DNA of 12,478 bases from JBFJVD01 sp041624375 (GCA_041624375.1 JBFJVD010000068.1:1-12478), one strand, 5' to 3'. Positions 1 through 6,355 are shown, counted from the first letter of the stretch. Notes: generated from the letters alone by a model not told the origin. Numbers and translations are program-made.

Positions 1-162
1 GACGGTGTCCCCGACGCCGGCCTGCGAATTGTCGAGCGCAACGAAGTCGCCTTTCTCCTCGCCCGCTAAATCGAGGGGCTGGACCACGAGCAGACGACGA
101 TTCTTATAATCAGGGTGGCTGATCGTTGTGACCACTGTTCCGACGACTTTGCCGACGATCAT
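1..162 (-). CDS. BMC-P shell pentamer protein (EutN/CcmL family), partial
   Basis: This encodes a microcompartment vertex protein; in this family five copies form the pentamers that cap the corners of the shell. Only the first 54 codons are present, and the frame is still open at position 1. The start is the ATG at 160-162, and the protein begins MIVGKVVGTVVTTI. The visible part has the family pattern: a first strand of the type (K/R)VVGxVVxTI, then RRLLVVQPLD, then a GVGDTV stretch that resembles the AGxGD turn of EutN/CcmL proteins. It begins 10 nt after the stop of another BMC-P gene, so the two form a tandem pair at the distal end of the operon. It differs clearly from its neighbour, so it is not a recent duplicate. 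The family call is firm; the missing C-terminal part cannot be judged. Confidence 0.9.
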   Translation of the reverse strand, partial: MIVGKVVGTVVTTISHPDYKNRRLLVVQPLDLAGEEKGDFVALDNSQAGVGDTV

Positions 163-172
163 CGCGCTTCAA

Positions 173-487
173 TCAGGTAAAACGATTCGGGCCCGGACGG
201 AGGTGGACATCGATCCCTTCGCGGACCTCGAGTTCATCAACGATGCCAATGATGGCAAGGTCTACCGGCACAAACGTTTCCTCGCGCATCGCCAGTGCGG
301 CTTCGCGCGCCCTGGTCATGACGCACAGGTCGCCCGGACCAGCCTCAACTACGTCGGCAGCCACCTGAACGCTGTCGATGGGATCAAGGCGCTTGTCCAG
401 CGGCTGGACGATGAGCAGCTGGACACCTTCAAGCCCAGGATACTTCAGCGTAGATACCGCCCGGCCGAGCACCCGCCCAAAAAGCAT
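173..487 (-). CDS. BMC-P shell pentamer protein (EutN/CcmL family)
   Basis: This is a complete 104-residue pentameric vertex protein, within the usual size of about 85-105 residues for EutN/CcmL proteins. It begins MLFGRVLGRAVSTLKYP, continues with QLLIVQPLD, and has the family turn AGPGDLCVM (about residues 49-57) and the closing strand VDLAIIGIVDELEV (about residues 75-88). A short tail of about 16 residues follows. The ATG at 485-487 sits one base after the TGA of the upstream gene, so translational coupling is likely. It is one of three BMC-P genes in the operon. Several distinct pentamers are common in metabolosome loci, but their division of labour is usually unknown. The tail HLRPGPNRFT is rich in Arg and Pro and is unlike the other two copies. 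Confidence 0.93.
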   Translation of the reverse strand: MLFGRVLGRAVSTLKYPGLEGVQLLIVQPLDKRLDPIDSVQVAADVVEAGPGDLCVMTRAREAALAMREETFVPVDLAIIGIVDELEVREGIDVHLRPGPNRFT

Positions 488-488
488 G

Positions 489-833
489 TCAGCCCACGCC
501 GAGCTGGCGAAACACCCGCTGGATGATGTCGTCGACCAGGCCGGGGTCGGCTTCGCCGCCCAATTTGGCGATCACGGAGGCCCGCACCCGATCATGGAGC
601 TCGGTGGAAGGCGAGCCGGTGCGGGCGCCGCGCGTGCGCGCCACCTTGAGCGGAGGATAGCGGTGGGGTGCGGCGGTGAGCGCTTCATCGGGCCACTCGA
701 GCTTCAGGCCTTCTTTGATCGCCCGTTCGCGCGCCACATCTGTGATCCGGTCCCCCAGCTCCAATTTGAGATGCGAAACACCCTGGCGAACCAGATCCAC
801 GATGTCCCGCTCGGTGTAGAACGTCCTAGCCAT
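489..833 (-). CDS. Small BMC-operon protein with putative encapsulation helix, function unknown
   Basis: I do not recognise this 114-residue protein as a named enzyme. It has three visible parts. Residues 1-47 (starting MARTFYTERDIVDLV) are a compact segment with a GDRITDVARERA motif. This recalls the short N-terminal segment of EutT-type cobalamin adenosyltransferases (pattern D-x-(L/I)-T-x-x-A-R), but the catalytic part of EutT is absent. Residues 50-76 form a Pro/Arg/Thr-rich linker. Residues 77-113 form one or two amphipathic helices ending in DPGLVDDIIQRVFRQLG, which lines up with the terminal helices of the three enzymes in this operon. The ATG at 831-833 lies 12 nt after the BMC-T stop, whose TAA runs into an AGG that may help ribosome binding. 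It may be a cargo adaptor, a shell-binding scaffold or a small accessory protein. The coding call is strong because the gene is tightly packed between shell genes; the role is inferred. Confidence 0.8.
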   Translation of the reverse strand: MARTFYTERDIVDLVRQGVSHLKLELGDRITDVARERAIKEGLKLEWPDEALTAAPHRYPPLKVARTRGARTGSPSTELHDRVRASVIAKLGGEADPGLVDDIIQRVFRQLGVG

Positions 834-845
834 CGTTCCCGACCT

Positions 846-1481
846 TTACAGCTGATTCTCGCTGCGACCTTCGACAGCTTCGAGCGCCGCCATCGCGGCG
901 TCGCGCGCCGTCAGGATTTCGGCCTCACTGCCGGAAAGCCACATGCGGCCGAAGCGGCCAATGCCGCTGAAATGTACCAGATTGATATTGGAAGCCTTTT
1001 CCGCCTCATTGCAGGCCAGTGTGATGTAGGCTGCCGGGGCAACTTCCATCACCAGAAGCGTCTGGCGCGGGATGAGCATCGTCCCGCGTCGGAACCGGTT
1101 CAGAAGCTGTGCCTGGTATGGATCGACGTTGGTGATCACCTGAGTCGACGCAACTTGAGGTCGCACCCGATCTTCGATCTTGAGCCCGAGCCGGTCGAGC
1201 ACGATCTGACCGGCTTCGAGCACCTCGGCCTGTTCATCATGATGGACTTCGAACGTGCCGAAAACCCGCTCGACGAATTGCACCCCAGGCCGGGCGCGTG
1301 TCGCCTTGACTGCAATGTCGATCACCCGGAAGACTTCCATGCCCGGGGCCATCTCGATATACAACGCAGCCATGCCTTCCGTCGCCAGGTCTCCCTGGGT
1401 GATGGTTCCAATGAAGGCCGAAAATTGGGGCTGCATGCGGTCCAGGTAAGCATAGCAGCGCAGCTCGAATTGATCAGCCAT
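846..1481 (-). CDS. BMC-T shell trimer protein (tandem BMC domains)
   Basis: This 211-residue protein contains two fused BMC domains (about residues 5-100 and 106-205). In this family three copies form a pseudohexamer with a central pore, often gated or stacked. The first domain includes YAYLDRMQPQFSAFIGT and EVFRVIDIAVKATRARPGVQ. The second includes VMEVAPAAYITLACNEAEKA and GRMWLSGSEAEI, where the last segment matches the G-x-(L/M)-x-(L/I)-SGSEAEI pattern of BMC domains. From memory the sequence is closest to one of the BMC-T proteins of the Haliangium ochraceum shell, rather than to EutL or PduB. The start is the ATG at 1479-1481, which lies inside the end of the eutJ-like gene, an 8-nt overlap. 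The same frame stays open upstream to 1811, but that stretch is antiparallel-free shadow sequence inside eutJ and looks non-coding. Confidence 0.92.
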   Translation of the reverse strand: MADQFELRCYAYLDRMQPQFSAFIGTITQGDLATEGMAALYIEMAPGMEVFRVIDIAVKATRARPGVQFVERVFGTFEVHHDEQAEVLEAGQIVLDRLGLKIEDRVRPQVASTQVITNVDPYQAQLLNRFRRGTMLIPRQTLLVMEVAPAAYITLACNEAEKASNINLVHFSGIGRFGRMWLSGSEAEILTARDAAMAALEAVEGRSENQL

Positions 1482-2352
1482 GAACAGTATCCATTTCCAA
1501 TGCCGCTTCTCCGCTCTCTCGTTTTGCGGTTTGCATATGGGCCCGGGCGATCCCCAACGGTGTGACAAGCTGTGGTTCGGGAGCCAGCTGAACGGGCAGC
1601 CCGAGCCGTTCCTCGACGACGGCGGCCATCCCCGGATAGGCACACGCCCCGCCGACCAGAAAGATCCGTTCGACGGAATAGCGCTCAATCTGGCGCGCCG
1701 TGATGGTCGCGATCTTCTCCATGACCGGGCGAACGAGCGGCAACAGCCGCTCCTGCTGATCGGGGTCATGCTTGCGCTGTTCGGCGACTTCGTAGGGGAT
1801 GTCGAAGGCACCGGCGATGACCAGGTTGAAATGCGTGCCCCCGGTGGCCTCGTCGGCCGAGTGGACCACCTCGCCGTTGCGGATCACGGCCACGCCGGTT
1901 GTCCCACCGCCGACATCGACGATGGCGCCCTCGCGAACGCCGAGGACGAGATTGGCCGCGCTTGGCTCGTCGATGAGCTCAAGGCACTCCATCCCGGCGG
2001 CCTCGACCACGTGCGCCGTCGCCCGCACTTCGGCCGCCGGTACGCCTGGTGGGAAGCCCGAGAAGGCAACCGTGAGCTCCCTGCCGAGTTCGGCTTCGAC
2101 TTCAGCCTTCATCGCTCGCAGACGGTCGACGGCGCCAATGAAGTCGACCACCAGACCGTCGCGAACGACCTGGGCCGGTTGCAGCCGGCCGGCGAGGGGC
2201 AGCCCCGCCGAATCCAGGACAAGCAGCACCAGCTTCGCTGTCCCCAGGTCCACCCCGACGTAGCGCTCGCCGGTGAGGCCCGGGGCGGGGCGGGTCGTCC
2301 CGCGGATGACTTCGGCTGTCTGCCTCAGCCAGGAAGGAGCATTCGGTTGCAC
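1474..2352 (-). CDS. eutJ: EutJ-like Hsp70/actin-fold ATPase (putative BMC chaperone)
   Basis: This 292-residue protein has the actin/Hsp70 nucleotide-binding fold. The phosphate-1 motif is VGVDLGTAKLVLLVLD (residues 32-47), phosphate-2 is VDVGGGTTGVAVI (146-158), and the adenosine motif is LVGGACAYPGM (232-242). This is the layout of EutJ, encoded in ethanolamine operons and proposed, without firm proof, to be a chaperone for cargo or reactivation of enzymes. There is no substrate-binding domain as in DnaK; the protein ends soon after the nucleotide-binding domain. The first codon is a GTG at 2350-2352, 11 nt after the BMC-H stop, with no clear Shine-Dalgarno sequence; no in-frame ATG occurs before residue 81, so this start is accepted. 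There is no ethanolamine ammonia-lyase in the window, so a role tied to that enzyme is unlikely here. Confidence 0.9.
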   Translation of the reverse strand: MQPNAPSWLRQTAEVIRGTTRPAPGLTGERYVGVDLGTAKLVLLVLDSAGLPLAGRLQPAQVVRDGLVVDFIGAVDRLRAMKAEVEAELGRELTVAFSGFPPGVPAAEVRATAHVVEAAGMECLELIDEPSAANLVLGVREGAIVDVGGGTTGVAVIRNGEVVHSADEATGGTHFNLVIAGAFDIPYEVAEQRKHDPDQQERLLPLVRPVMEKIATITARQIERYSVERIFLVGGACAYPGMAAVVEERLGLPVQLAPEPQLVTPLGIARAHMQTAKRESGEAALEMDTVHG

Positions 2353-2363
2353 GGCGGCTCAGC

Positions 2364-2696
2364 CTACGACTTTGAGCCCGATTTCGACCGCCCGCCGATC
2401 TGTCCCTTCTCCGTCTGCGGCAGGATCATCTCGACCTCTTCGTGCGGTCGCGGGATGACATGCGCTGAGACGAGCTCACCGACACGCTTCGCGGCAGCGG
2501 CGCCGGCGTCGGTGGCGGCTTTGACGGCGCCAACATCACCGCGCACCATCACCGTGACGAAACCCCCGCCGGTGTATTCGGAGCCGATCAGCGTCACGTT
2601 GGCAGCCTTGACCATTGCATCGGCCGCCTCGATCGCACCGACCAGGCCGCGGGTTTCGACCATCCCGAGGGCAATCATTGCGAGTTCTTGTGCCAT
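2364..2696 (-). CDS. BMC-H shell hexamer protein (PduA/EutM family)
   Basis: This 110-residue protein is the only hexameric facet protein in the window and is therefore probably the main shell tile. It shows the canonical single BMC domain: [20 protein letters not shown] (residues 9-28), [15 protein letters not shown] (51-65), then [18 protein letters not shown], and a Lys/Ser/Gly-rich tail of about 18 residues. The pore loop reads YTGGG (residues 41-45) where PduA has KIGSG. This replaces the pore Ser by Gly and should alter size or polarity of the central pore. The ATG at 2694-2696 has a good upstream ribosome-binding sequence (GGGAGGA, about 10 nt away), consistent with high expression. 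It lies 65 nt downstream of the aldehyde dehydrogenase, the widest gap inside the operon. Confidence 0.96.
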   Translation of the reverse strand: MAQELAMIALGMVETRGLVGAIEAADAMVKAANVTLIGSEYTGGGFVTVMVRGDVGAVKAATDAGAAAAKRVGELVSAHVIPRPHEEVEMILPQTEKGQIGGRSKSGSKS

Positions 2697-2761
2697 GGCG
2701 GTTCAATCCTCCCGTCTGGTTCTTGAGATCGGCCGAGGCGTTCCCCGACCGCGTCCTGCGC

Positions 2762-4252
2762 TCAGCGTTGATCTCTCCGGATCTCATTCAGGATCTCGAG
2801 CACCATTGATTCAATGCGATCTACATCGACCTGGTCGCCGGCGGCCGGGACACTTGCCGGACCGGGTGGCCCCATCGCCTCGGCGGGCGGCGGCGCGCGC
2901 TCAAACGCCAGCCGCTTGACGTTGTACAGGTGGTGGACGGTGATGTTGTCGCCGGTGATCGAGCTCCCGACCCCCCCAGAACCCAAAGTCATCGAAGGCA
3001 TGACCCCGGTTGTGAGACCGATCGTTCCCAGGGTGCCCATGGTATTCACGACGATTCGAAAGACCGGCTTCTCCAACCCAAATGCCATGATCACGTCGTC
3101 GTCTTCAGCGTGGATCACCAGGCTGTGGCCGCGGCCGCCAAACTCAATCATGTTGATGCATCGATCGCAGCCCGCCTCCCAGCCGTCGACCTCGAACCAG
3201 CCGAGCACCGTGGTCAGCTTTTCGCGCGACAGGGGCTCTTCCGGGCCGACCCGGTCGAGGGCGGCCACCAGAATGCGAGCCTCATCCGAGACCCTGAAAC
3301 CGGCCATCTCGGCCAGCACCTGTGGCGATTTGCCGACCGTGCTGACATTGATCGCCCCGTCGGGGTGAAACAGCGTACGGCGCAGGGCGTCGGCTTCCGC
3401 CGGCGTGACGAAGTAGGCGCCTTCGTCCTGCATCCTGCGCTTCAATTCGGCGGCGATGGGGCGGTCGGCGATGACCGCCTGCTCTGTCGAGCAAATCACC
3501 GAATGATCAAACGCCTTGCTGTTGACGATATACCGGGCGGCCTTGGGAACATCGGCGCTGCGGTCGACATAGGCCGGCACGTTTCCCGGCCCGACCCCGT
3601 AGGCCGGCTTGCCCACCGAATGGGCGGCGCGCACCATGGCCGAGCCGCCGGTCGCCAGGATCACCCGGGTGCGCTTGTGACGCATCAGCTCCTGGGCGCC
3701 ATCGAGCGTCACCGTGCTCAGGCACTGGATCAGCCCCGGCGGGGCGCCTTGGGACTCGGCCGCAGCGGCCATGATCCGCGTGGTCTCCAGACAGCAGTTC
3801 ACCGCCGAAGGGTGGGGCGCATGCACGATCGAGTTGCGCGCCTTCACTGCGATCAGCGTCTTGACGATCACGGTTGAGGTCGGGTTCGTGCTCGGGGAAA
3901 GCGCAGCCACCGTGCCCATCGGCCAGGCAATCTCGACCACTTTGCGCACCTCGTCGCGGCCGATCACGCCGACGGTGCGCAGGTCGCGAATCGACTCCCA
4001 GACGTTCCGGGCGGCGAAACGGTTCTTCAATGTCTTGTGGGCAGGAACGCCGTAGCCGGTCTCTTCGTGGGCCATACGGCCGAGCGGCTCCGCTGCCCGC
4101 TCGGCGGCTTCCGCCATGGCTGCGCAGATCCGATCGATTTTCTCCTGAGAGCTGTCGAAGAACGCCTGATAGGCCTCGTAGGCGCGTTCCGCAGCCTGAC
4201 GGGCCTCCTGGATCGAACGTAGGTCTTTGTCGGCGATCCTGTCCGCAGCCAT
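2762..4252 (-). CDS. CoA-acylating aldehyde dehydrogenase with C-terminal encapsulation peptide
   Basis: This 496-residue enzyme is predicted to oxidise an aldehyde, most likely acetaldehyde from DeoC, to acyl-CoA with NAD+ inside the shell. The Rossmann-type region contains SPSTNPTSTVIVKTLIAVKARN (about 119-140). An ATGGSAMVRAA segment (200-210) is followed by GVGPGNVPAYVD (219-230). The catalytic Cys is Cys254 in FDHSVICSTEQ. The C-terminal part contains MPSMTLGSGGVGSSITGDN (418-436), which resembles the acetylating dehydrogenases of the AdhE N-domain and choline-BMC type more than EutE/PduP. After the catalytic domain comes a Pro/Ala-rich linker (454-472), then an amphipathic helix DVDRIESMVLEILNEIR (476-492), a typical encapsulation peptide. 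The ATG at 4250-4252 is 9 nt after the BMC-P stop, with AAGGAG overlapping that stop. The exact aldehyde used is inferred from the neighbouring aldolase. Confidence 0.93.
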   Translation of the reverse strand: MAADRIADKDLRSIQEARQAAERAYEAYQAFFDSSQEKIDRICAAMAEAAERAAEPLGRMAHEETGYGVPAHKTLKNRFAARNVWESIRDLRTVGVIGRDEVRKVVEIAWPMGTVAALSPSTNPTSTVIVKTLIAVKARNSIVHAPHPSAVNCCLETTRIMAAAAESQGAPPGLIQCLSTVTLDGAQELMRHKRTRVILATGGSAMVRAAHSVGKPAYGVGPGNVPAYVDRSADVPKAARYIVNSKAFDHSVICSTEQAVIADRPIAAELKRRMQDEGAYFVTPAEADALRRTLFHPDGAINVSTVGKSPQVLAEMAGFRVSDEARILVAALDRVGPEEPLSREKLTTVLGWFEVDGWEAGCDRCINMIEFGGRGHSLVIHAEDDDVIMAFGLEKPVFRIVVNTMGTLGTIGLTTGVMPSMTLGSGGVGSSITGDNITVHHLYNVKRLAFERAPPPAEAMGPPGPASVPAAGDQVDVDRIESMVLEILNEIRRDQR

Positions 4253-4261
4253 CGTCGAATC

Positions 4262-4552
4262 CTACTCCTTGCGGTAGGTGACCTTGCCGCCGATCTCGAG
4301 TGAGTCGATCACCGCCATGATCACGGCATCGATGGGCCGCTCGTGCGTGAATTCTGTCATGCGAGCCGAGCTGCCCTGGGCGATCAGCACCAGGTCCCCG
4401 ATCCCGGCGTCCACTGTGTCCACGGCCACGAGCGGCTTGCCGTAGACCTTGCCGGTCTCGTCGGCTTCGCGGACGAGCAACAGCTTGCGGCCGGTCAGCT
4501 GCGCGTCCTTAATGGTTGAGATGGTCGTTCCTACCACTCGCACAATGCGCAT
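4262..4552 (-). CDS. BMC-P shell pentamer protein (EutN/CcmL family)
   Basis: This complete 96-residue vertex protein is the first shell gene of the operon. It begins MRIVRVVGTTISTIKDAQL, followed by RKLLLVREAD (residues 22-31), the family turn AGIGDLVLIAQGSSAR (49-64) and the closing strand IDAVIMAVIDSLEIGG (74-89). The length and the position of these motifs fit EutN/CcmL proteins throughout. The ATG at 4550-4552 lies 12 nt after the stop of the zinc-ribbon gene. No strong Shine-Dalgarno sequence is visible, so coupling to the upstream gene is likely. It differs in the loop between the first two strands and the AGxGD turn from the two BMC-P proteins at the end of the operon, so the three probably are not interchangeable. 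Confidence 0.95.
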   Translation of the reverse strand: MRIVRVVGTTISTIKDAQLTGRKLLLVREADETGKVYGKPLVAVDTVDAGIGDLVLIAQGSSARMTEFTHERPIDAVIMAVIDSLEIGGKVTYRKE

Positions 4553-4564
4553 CGAGATTTGGTC

Positions 4565-4855
4565 TCAAGGCCGCCGGCGTGAGCTGTCCAGCGGCGCAGT
4601 GTCGGGCCGATCCTCATCGCCGCTGCGCGGCGGGCGCGGCCTCAGCGGCCGTCGTCGGCCGAATCGCAGCAGCGCCTGGAGCTCGGCCAGGCTGGGGGGA
4701 TCGTAGGCCCGCCACCCACAAACATCACAAATCCAGGCCGGGAACCCCGGCACGTGAACGATCTGCTCGTTCGATACCGTCAAATAAGGGACCCGATGCA
4801 GGCGTAGTCTTCCAATGCCGCAATCCGGGCAGGATGCTTCCGTGATCTCTGTCAT
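4565..4855 (-). CDS. YgiT-type zinc-ribbon protein
   Basis: This small 96-residue protein carries two zinc knuckles, CPDCG (Cys9, Cys12) and CDVCG (Cys43, Cys46). The spacing and the segment between them (YLTVSNEQIVHVPGFPAWICDVCGW) match the YgiT/MqsA-type zinc ribbon. Residues 54-66 look helical (PSLAELQALLRF), and the tail from about 65 is an Arg/Pro-rich, probably disordered stretch. There is no helix-turn-helix domain like that of full MqsA, and no recognisable toxin gene next to it. The gene starts with ATG at 4853-4855, two bases after the deoC stop, and ends 12 nt before a BMC-P gene, so it is fully embedded in the microcompartment operon. Its role there is unknown; it could be regulatory, a metal-binding accessory or a passenger. 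The family call is good but function is not assigned. Confidence 0.82.
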   Translation of the reverse strand: MTEITEASCPDCGIGRLRLHRVPYLTVSNEQIVHVPGFPAWICDVCGWRAYDPPSLAELQALLRFGRRRPLRPRPPRSGDEDRPDTAPLDSSRRRP

Positions 4856-4857
4856 GC

Positions 4858-5766
4858 CTAATAGCCTTTGGATCCCTCTTCGAGAATTGCCTCACCGCGT
4901 GCTTCACGCACAATGCGTACACCGGCGCTGGCGCCGATGCGGGTGGCCCCGGCGGCCACCATGCCCTGGGCATCGGCCAGGCTTTTGATTCCGCCGGCCG
5001 CTTTGACTCCCATTTGCGGTCCCACGATGCGGCGCATCAGGGCGACGTCCTCGGCCGTGGCGCCGCCGGGGCCGAAGCCGGTCGAGGTTTTAACAAAGTC
5101 GGCCCCAGCCTCTTTCGCCAGCAAACAGCCCGCGACCTTCTCTTCCTCTTCGAGCAGCGCCATCTCCAGGATCACCTTCACCAGGACGCCGCGGGCATGG
5201 CACGCCTGGACCACGCTATGGATGTCCTGTGCCACCAGGGTGTAGTCTCGCGCCTTGAGCGCCCCAATGTTCACCACCATGTCGATCTCGGTGGCGCCGT
5301 GCCGGATGGCATCTTCGGCCTCAAAAGCCTTGACCTCGGGCCGGGTCGCACCGAGCGGGAAGCCGATGACGGTGCAAACGTCGACATCACTGCCTTTGAG
5401 CATCTCTGCGGCCAAGCGGACGTGCGTCGGGTTGACGCAGACCGAGGCAAATCGATATTTGCGCGCCTCGGCGCATAGCTGGGCGATCTCCTCCGGCTTG
5501 GCGTCGGCGCGCAGCAGCGTGTGGTCGATGATGGAAGCCAGCGACTCGTCGGCCGGCACCGCGCCCAGCCCGGCGCTGATCCGGCTTGCCCCGGCCTGAA
5601 CCACCTGACCCACCTCGTCATAGCAAGTCTGTACACACAGCCCGTCGGTGCACTCCTGCTTGCAGTGCGCACCTTCGCGCGCCTCGGCAAGCTCGAGCAG
5701 CACCTCTCGGGTGACTGTCTCGACGATGCGTTCAATCTGAGTGAGGTCCGGGTTGGCGCCGATCAT
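4858..5766 (-). CDS. deoC: Deoxyribose-phosphate aldolase with N-terminal encapsulation peptide and Cys motif
   Basis: DeoC is a class I aldolase that cleaves 2-deoxy-D-ribose-5-phosphate to glyceraldehyde-3-phosphate and acetaldehyde through a Schiff base. The catalytic residues are all visible: Asp162 in EIDMVVN, the Schiff-base Lys226 in [15 protein letters not shown], and Lys255 in GVKAAGGIK. The protein also ends in Tyr (GSKGY), as in E. coli DeoC where the terminal Tyr matters for activity. The aldolase domain starts near residue 74 ([11 protein letters not shown]). The family is usually about 220-260 residues, and this protein has 302 because of an N-terminal extension. Residues 7-27 ([20 protein letters not shown]) form an amphipathic encapsulation-like helix. 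Residues 35-48 hold four cysteines (Cys35, 39, 44, 48). The ATG at 5764-5766 overlaps the rpiB stop as ATGA, so the two genes are translationally coupled. Confidence 0.96.
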   Translation of the reverse strand: MIGANPDLTQIERIVETVTREVLLELAEAREGAHCKQECTDGLCVQTCYDEVGQVVQAGASRISAGLGAVPADESLASIIDHTLLRADAKPEEIAQLCAEARKYRFASVCVNPTHVRLAAEMLKGSDVDVCTVIGFPLGATRPEVKAFEAEDAIRHGATEIDMVVNIGALKARDYTLVAQDIHSVVQACHARGVLVKVILEMALLEEEEKVAGCLLAKEAGADFVKTSTGFGPGGATAEDVALMRRIVGPQMGVKAAGGIKSLADAQGMVAAGATRIGASAGVRIVREARGEAILEEGSKGY

Positions 5767-6344
5767 CCGTGCCCTGTCTGCTGGGGTCCGTTACGCTTCT
5801 CGATCGCGGAGATCTTTTCGACCCGCCGGGCGTGGCGGCCGCCGGCGAATGGGGTTCTCAACCACACCTCCAGAATCTGAACCGCCAGGCTGATTTCGGT
5901 CATCTCCGAACCGAGCACGAGCACGTTGGCATCATTGTGTTCGCGCGAGTTGGCCGCGGTGGCTAGATTGTAGCATAGCGCCGCTCGGGCGCCGGACACC
6001 TTGTTCGCGGCGATCGAACTCCCGATCCCGGCTGCGTCGATCACGATCCCCCGCCAGGCTTCGCCGCGCGCCACCGGCACGGCGACCGCCTCGGCGATGT
6101 CCGGGTAGTCGGCGGCTGCGGCGCCCGGCACTGCGCCGCAATCGACCACCTGATAGCCGTGGCGCTGGAGGTGCTCGGTCAGGGCTGCCTTCAATTCAGC
6201 CCCGCGATGATCGGCGCCGATGGTCACGCGTTTGGATGAGCCGGAAGCCGCACCCGAATCAGCCCGCCGTCGAGGGCCAAGGGTCCGGCTGACTACGTCG
6301 GCAACGATGGCGTCAAGCTCAGCGTCCGAAAGGGGCAGGCTCAC
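5763..6344 (-). CDS. rpiB: RpiB-family sugar-phosphate isomerase with encapsulation helix, catalytic Cys replaced
   Basis: This is a RpiB/LacAB-fold isomerase, the family that interconverts ribose-5-phosphate and ribulose-5-phosphate. With the GTG start at 6342-6344 it has 193 residues. This start is preferred because AGGAAGGA lies just upstream. An alternative GTG at 6405-6407 (214 residues) has no such site and lies inside a palindrome. Residues 4-22 ([19 protein letters not shown]) form a putative encapsulation helix, followed by a Gly/Ser/Arg linker. The catalytic domain starts near residue 39: [15 protein letters not shown] (41-55), [20 protein letters not shown] (99-118) and [13 protein letters not shown] (133-145). 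The usual CGTG motif, whose Cys is the catalytic base, here reads DAAG, so Asp103 takes its place. The remaining fold motifs are well conserved. It is the first gene of the BMC operon. The substrate may therefore be ribose-5-phosphate or a related sugar phosphate. Confidence 0.92.
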   Translation of the reverse strand: MSLPLSDAELDAIVADVVSRTLGPRRRADSGAASGSSKRVTIGADHRGAELKAALTEHLQRHGYQVVDCGAVPGAAAADYPDIAEAVAVPVARGEAWRGIVIDAAGIGSSIAANKVSGARAALCYNLATAANSREHNDANVLVLGSEMTEISLAVQILEVWLRTPFAGGRHARRVEKISAIEKRNGPQQTGHG

Positions 6345-6347
6345 GGT

Positions 6348-6355
6348 TCCTTCCT
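6348..6355 (-). promoter_or_regulatory. Ribosome-binding site deciding the rpiB start
   Basis: On the minus strand this reads AGGAAGGA, 3 nt before the GTG at 6342-6344 when measured from its end and 5-7 nt when measured from its AGGAAG/AGGA core. It is the best Shine-Dalgarno match near the start of the operon and favours the shorter RpiB. That protein then opens directly with its encapsulation helix. The upstream GTG at 6405-6407 has nothing comparable. Confidence 0.7.

Noticed and set aside
378..1565. Long plus-strand open frame of 395 codons opposite the BMC genes
   Set aside because: It lies antisense to four well-supported minus-strand genes, has no recognisable domain, is rich in Arg, His and Pro as expected of shadow frames in GC-rich DNA, and has no ribosome-binding site of note.
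846..1811. BMC-T gene extended upstream to an ATG-type start at 1811
   Set aside because: The extra 110 codons overlap eutJ in another frame and give a Ser/Arg/Pro-rich segment unlike any BMC protein. The ATG at 1481 starts exactly at the first BMC domain.
1480..2919. Long plus-strand open frame of 479 codons
   Set aside because: It runs antisense to eutJ, the BMC-H gene and the end of the dehydrogenase gene. Its composition is that of a GC-rich shadow and no motif is visible.
2930..3877. Plus-strand open frame of 315 codons inside the dehydrogenase gene
   Set aside because: The opposite strand encodes a complete aldehyde dehydrogenase with its catalytic Cys; the plus frame shows only shadow-type composition.
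4565..4855. Toxin-antitoxin pair involving the YgiT-type protein
   Set aside because: No MqsR-like or other small toxin gene is adjacent; both neighbours are BMC genes, and the protein lacks the helix-turn-helix domain of MqsA.
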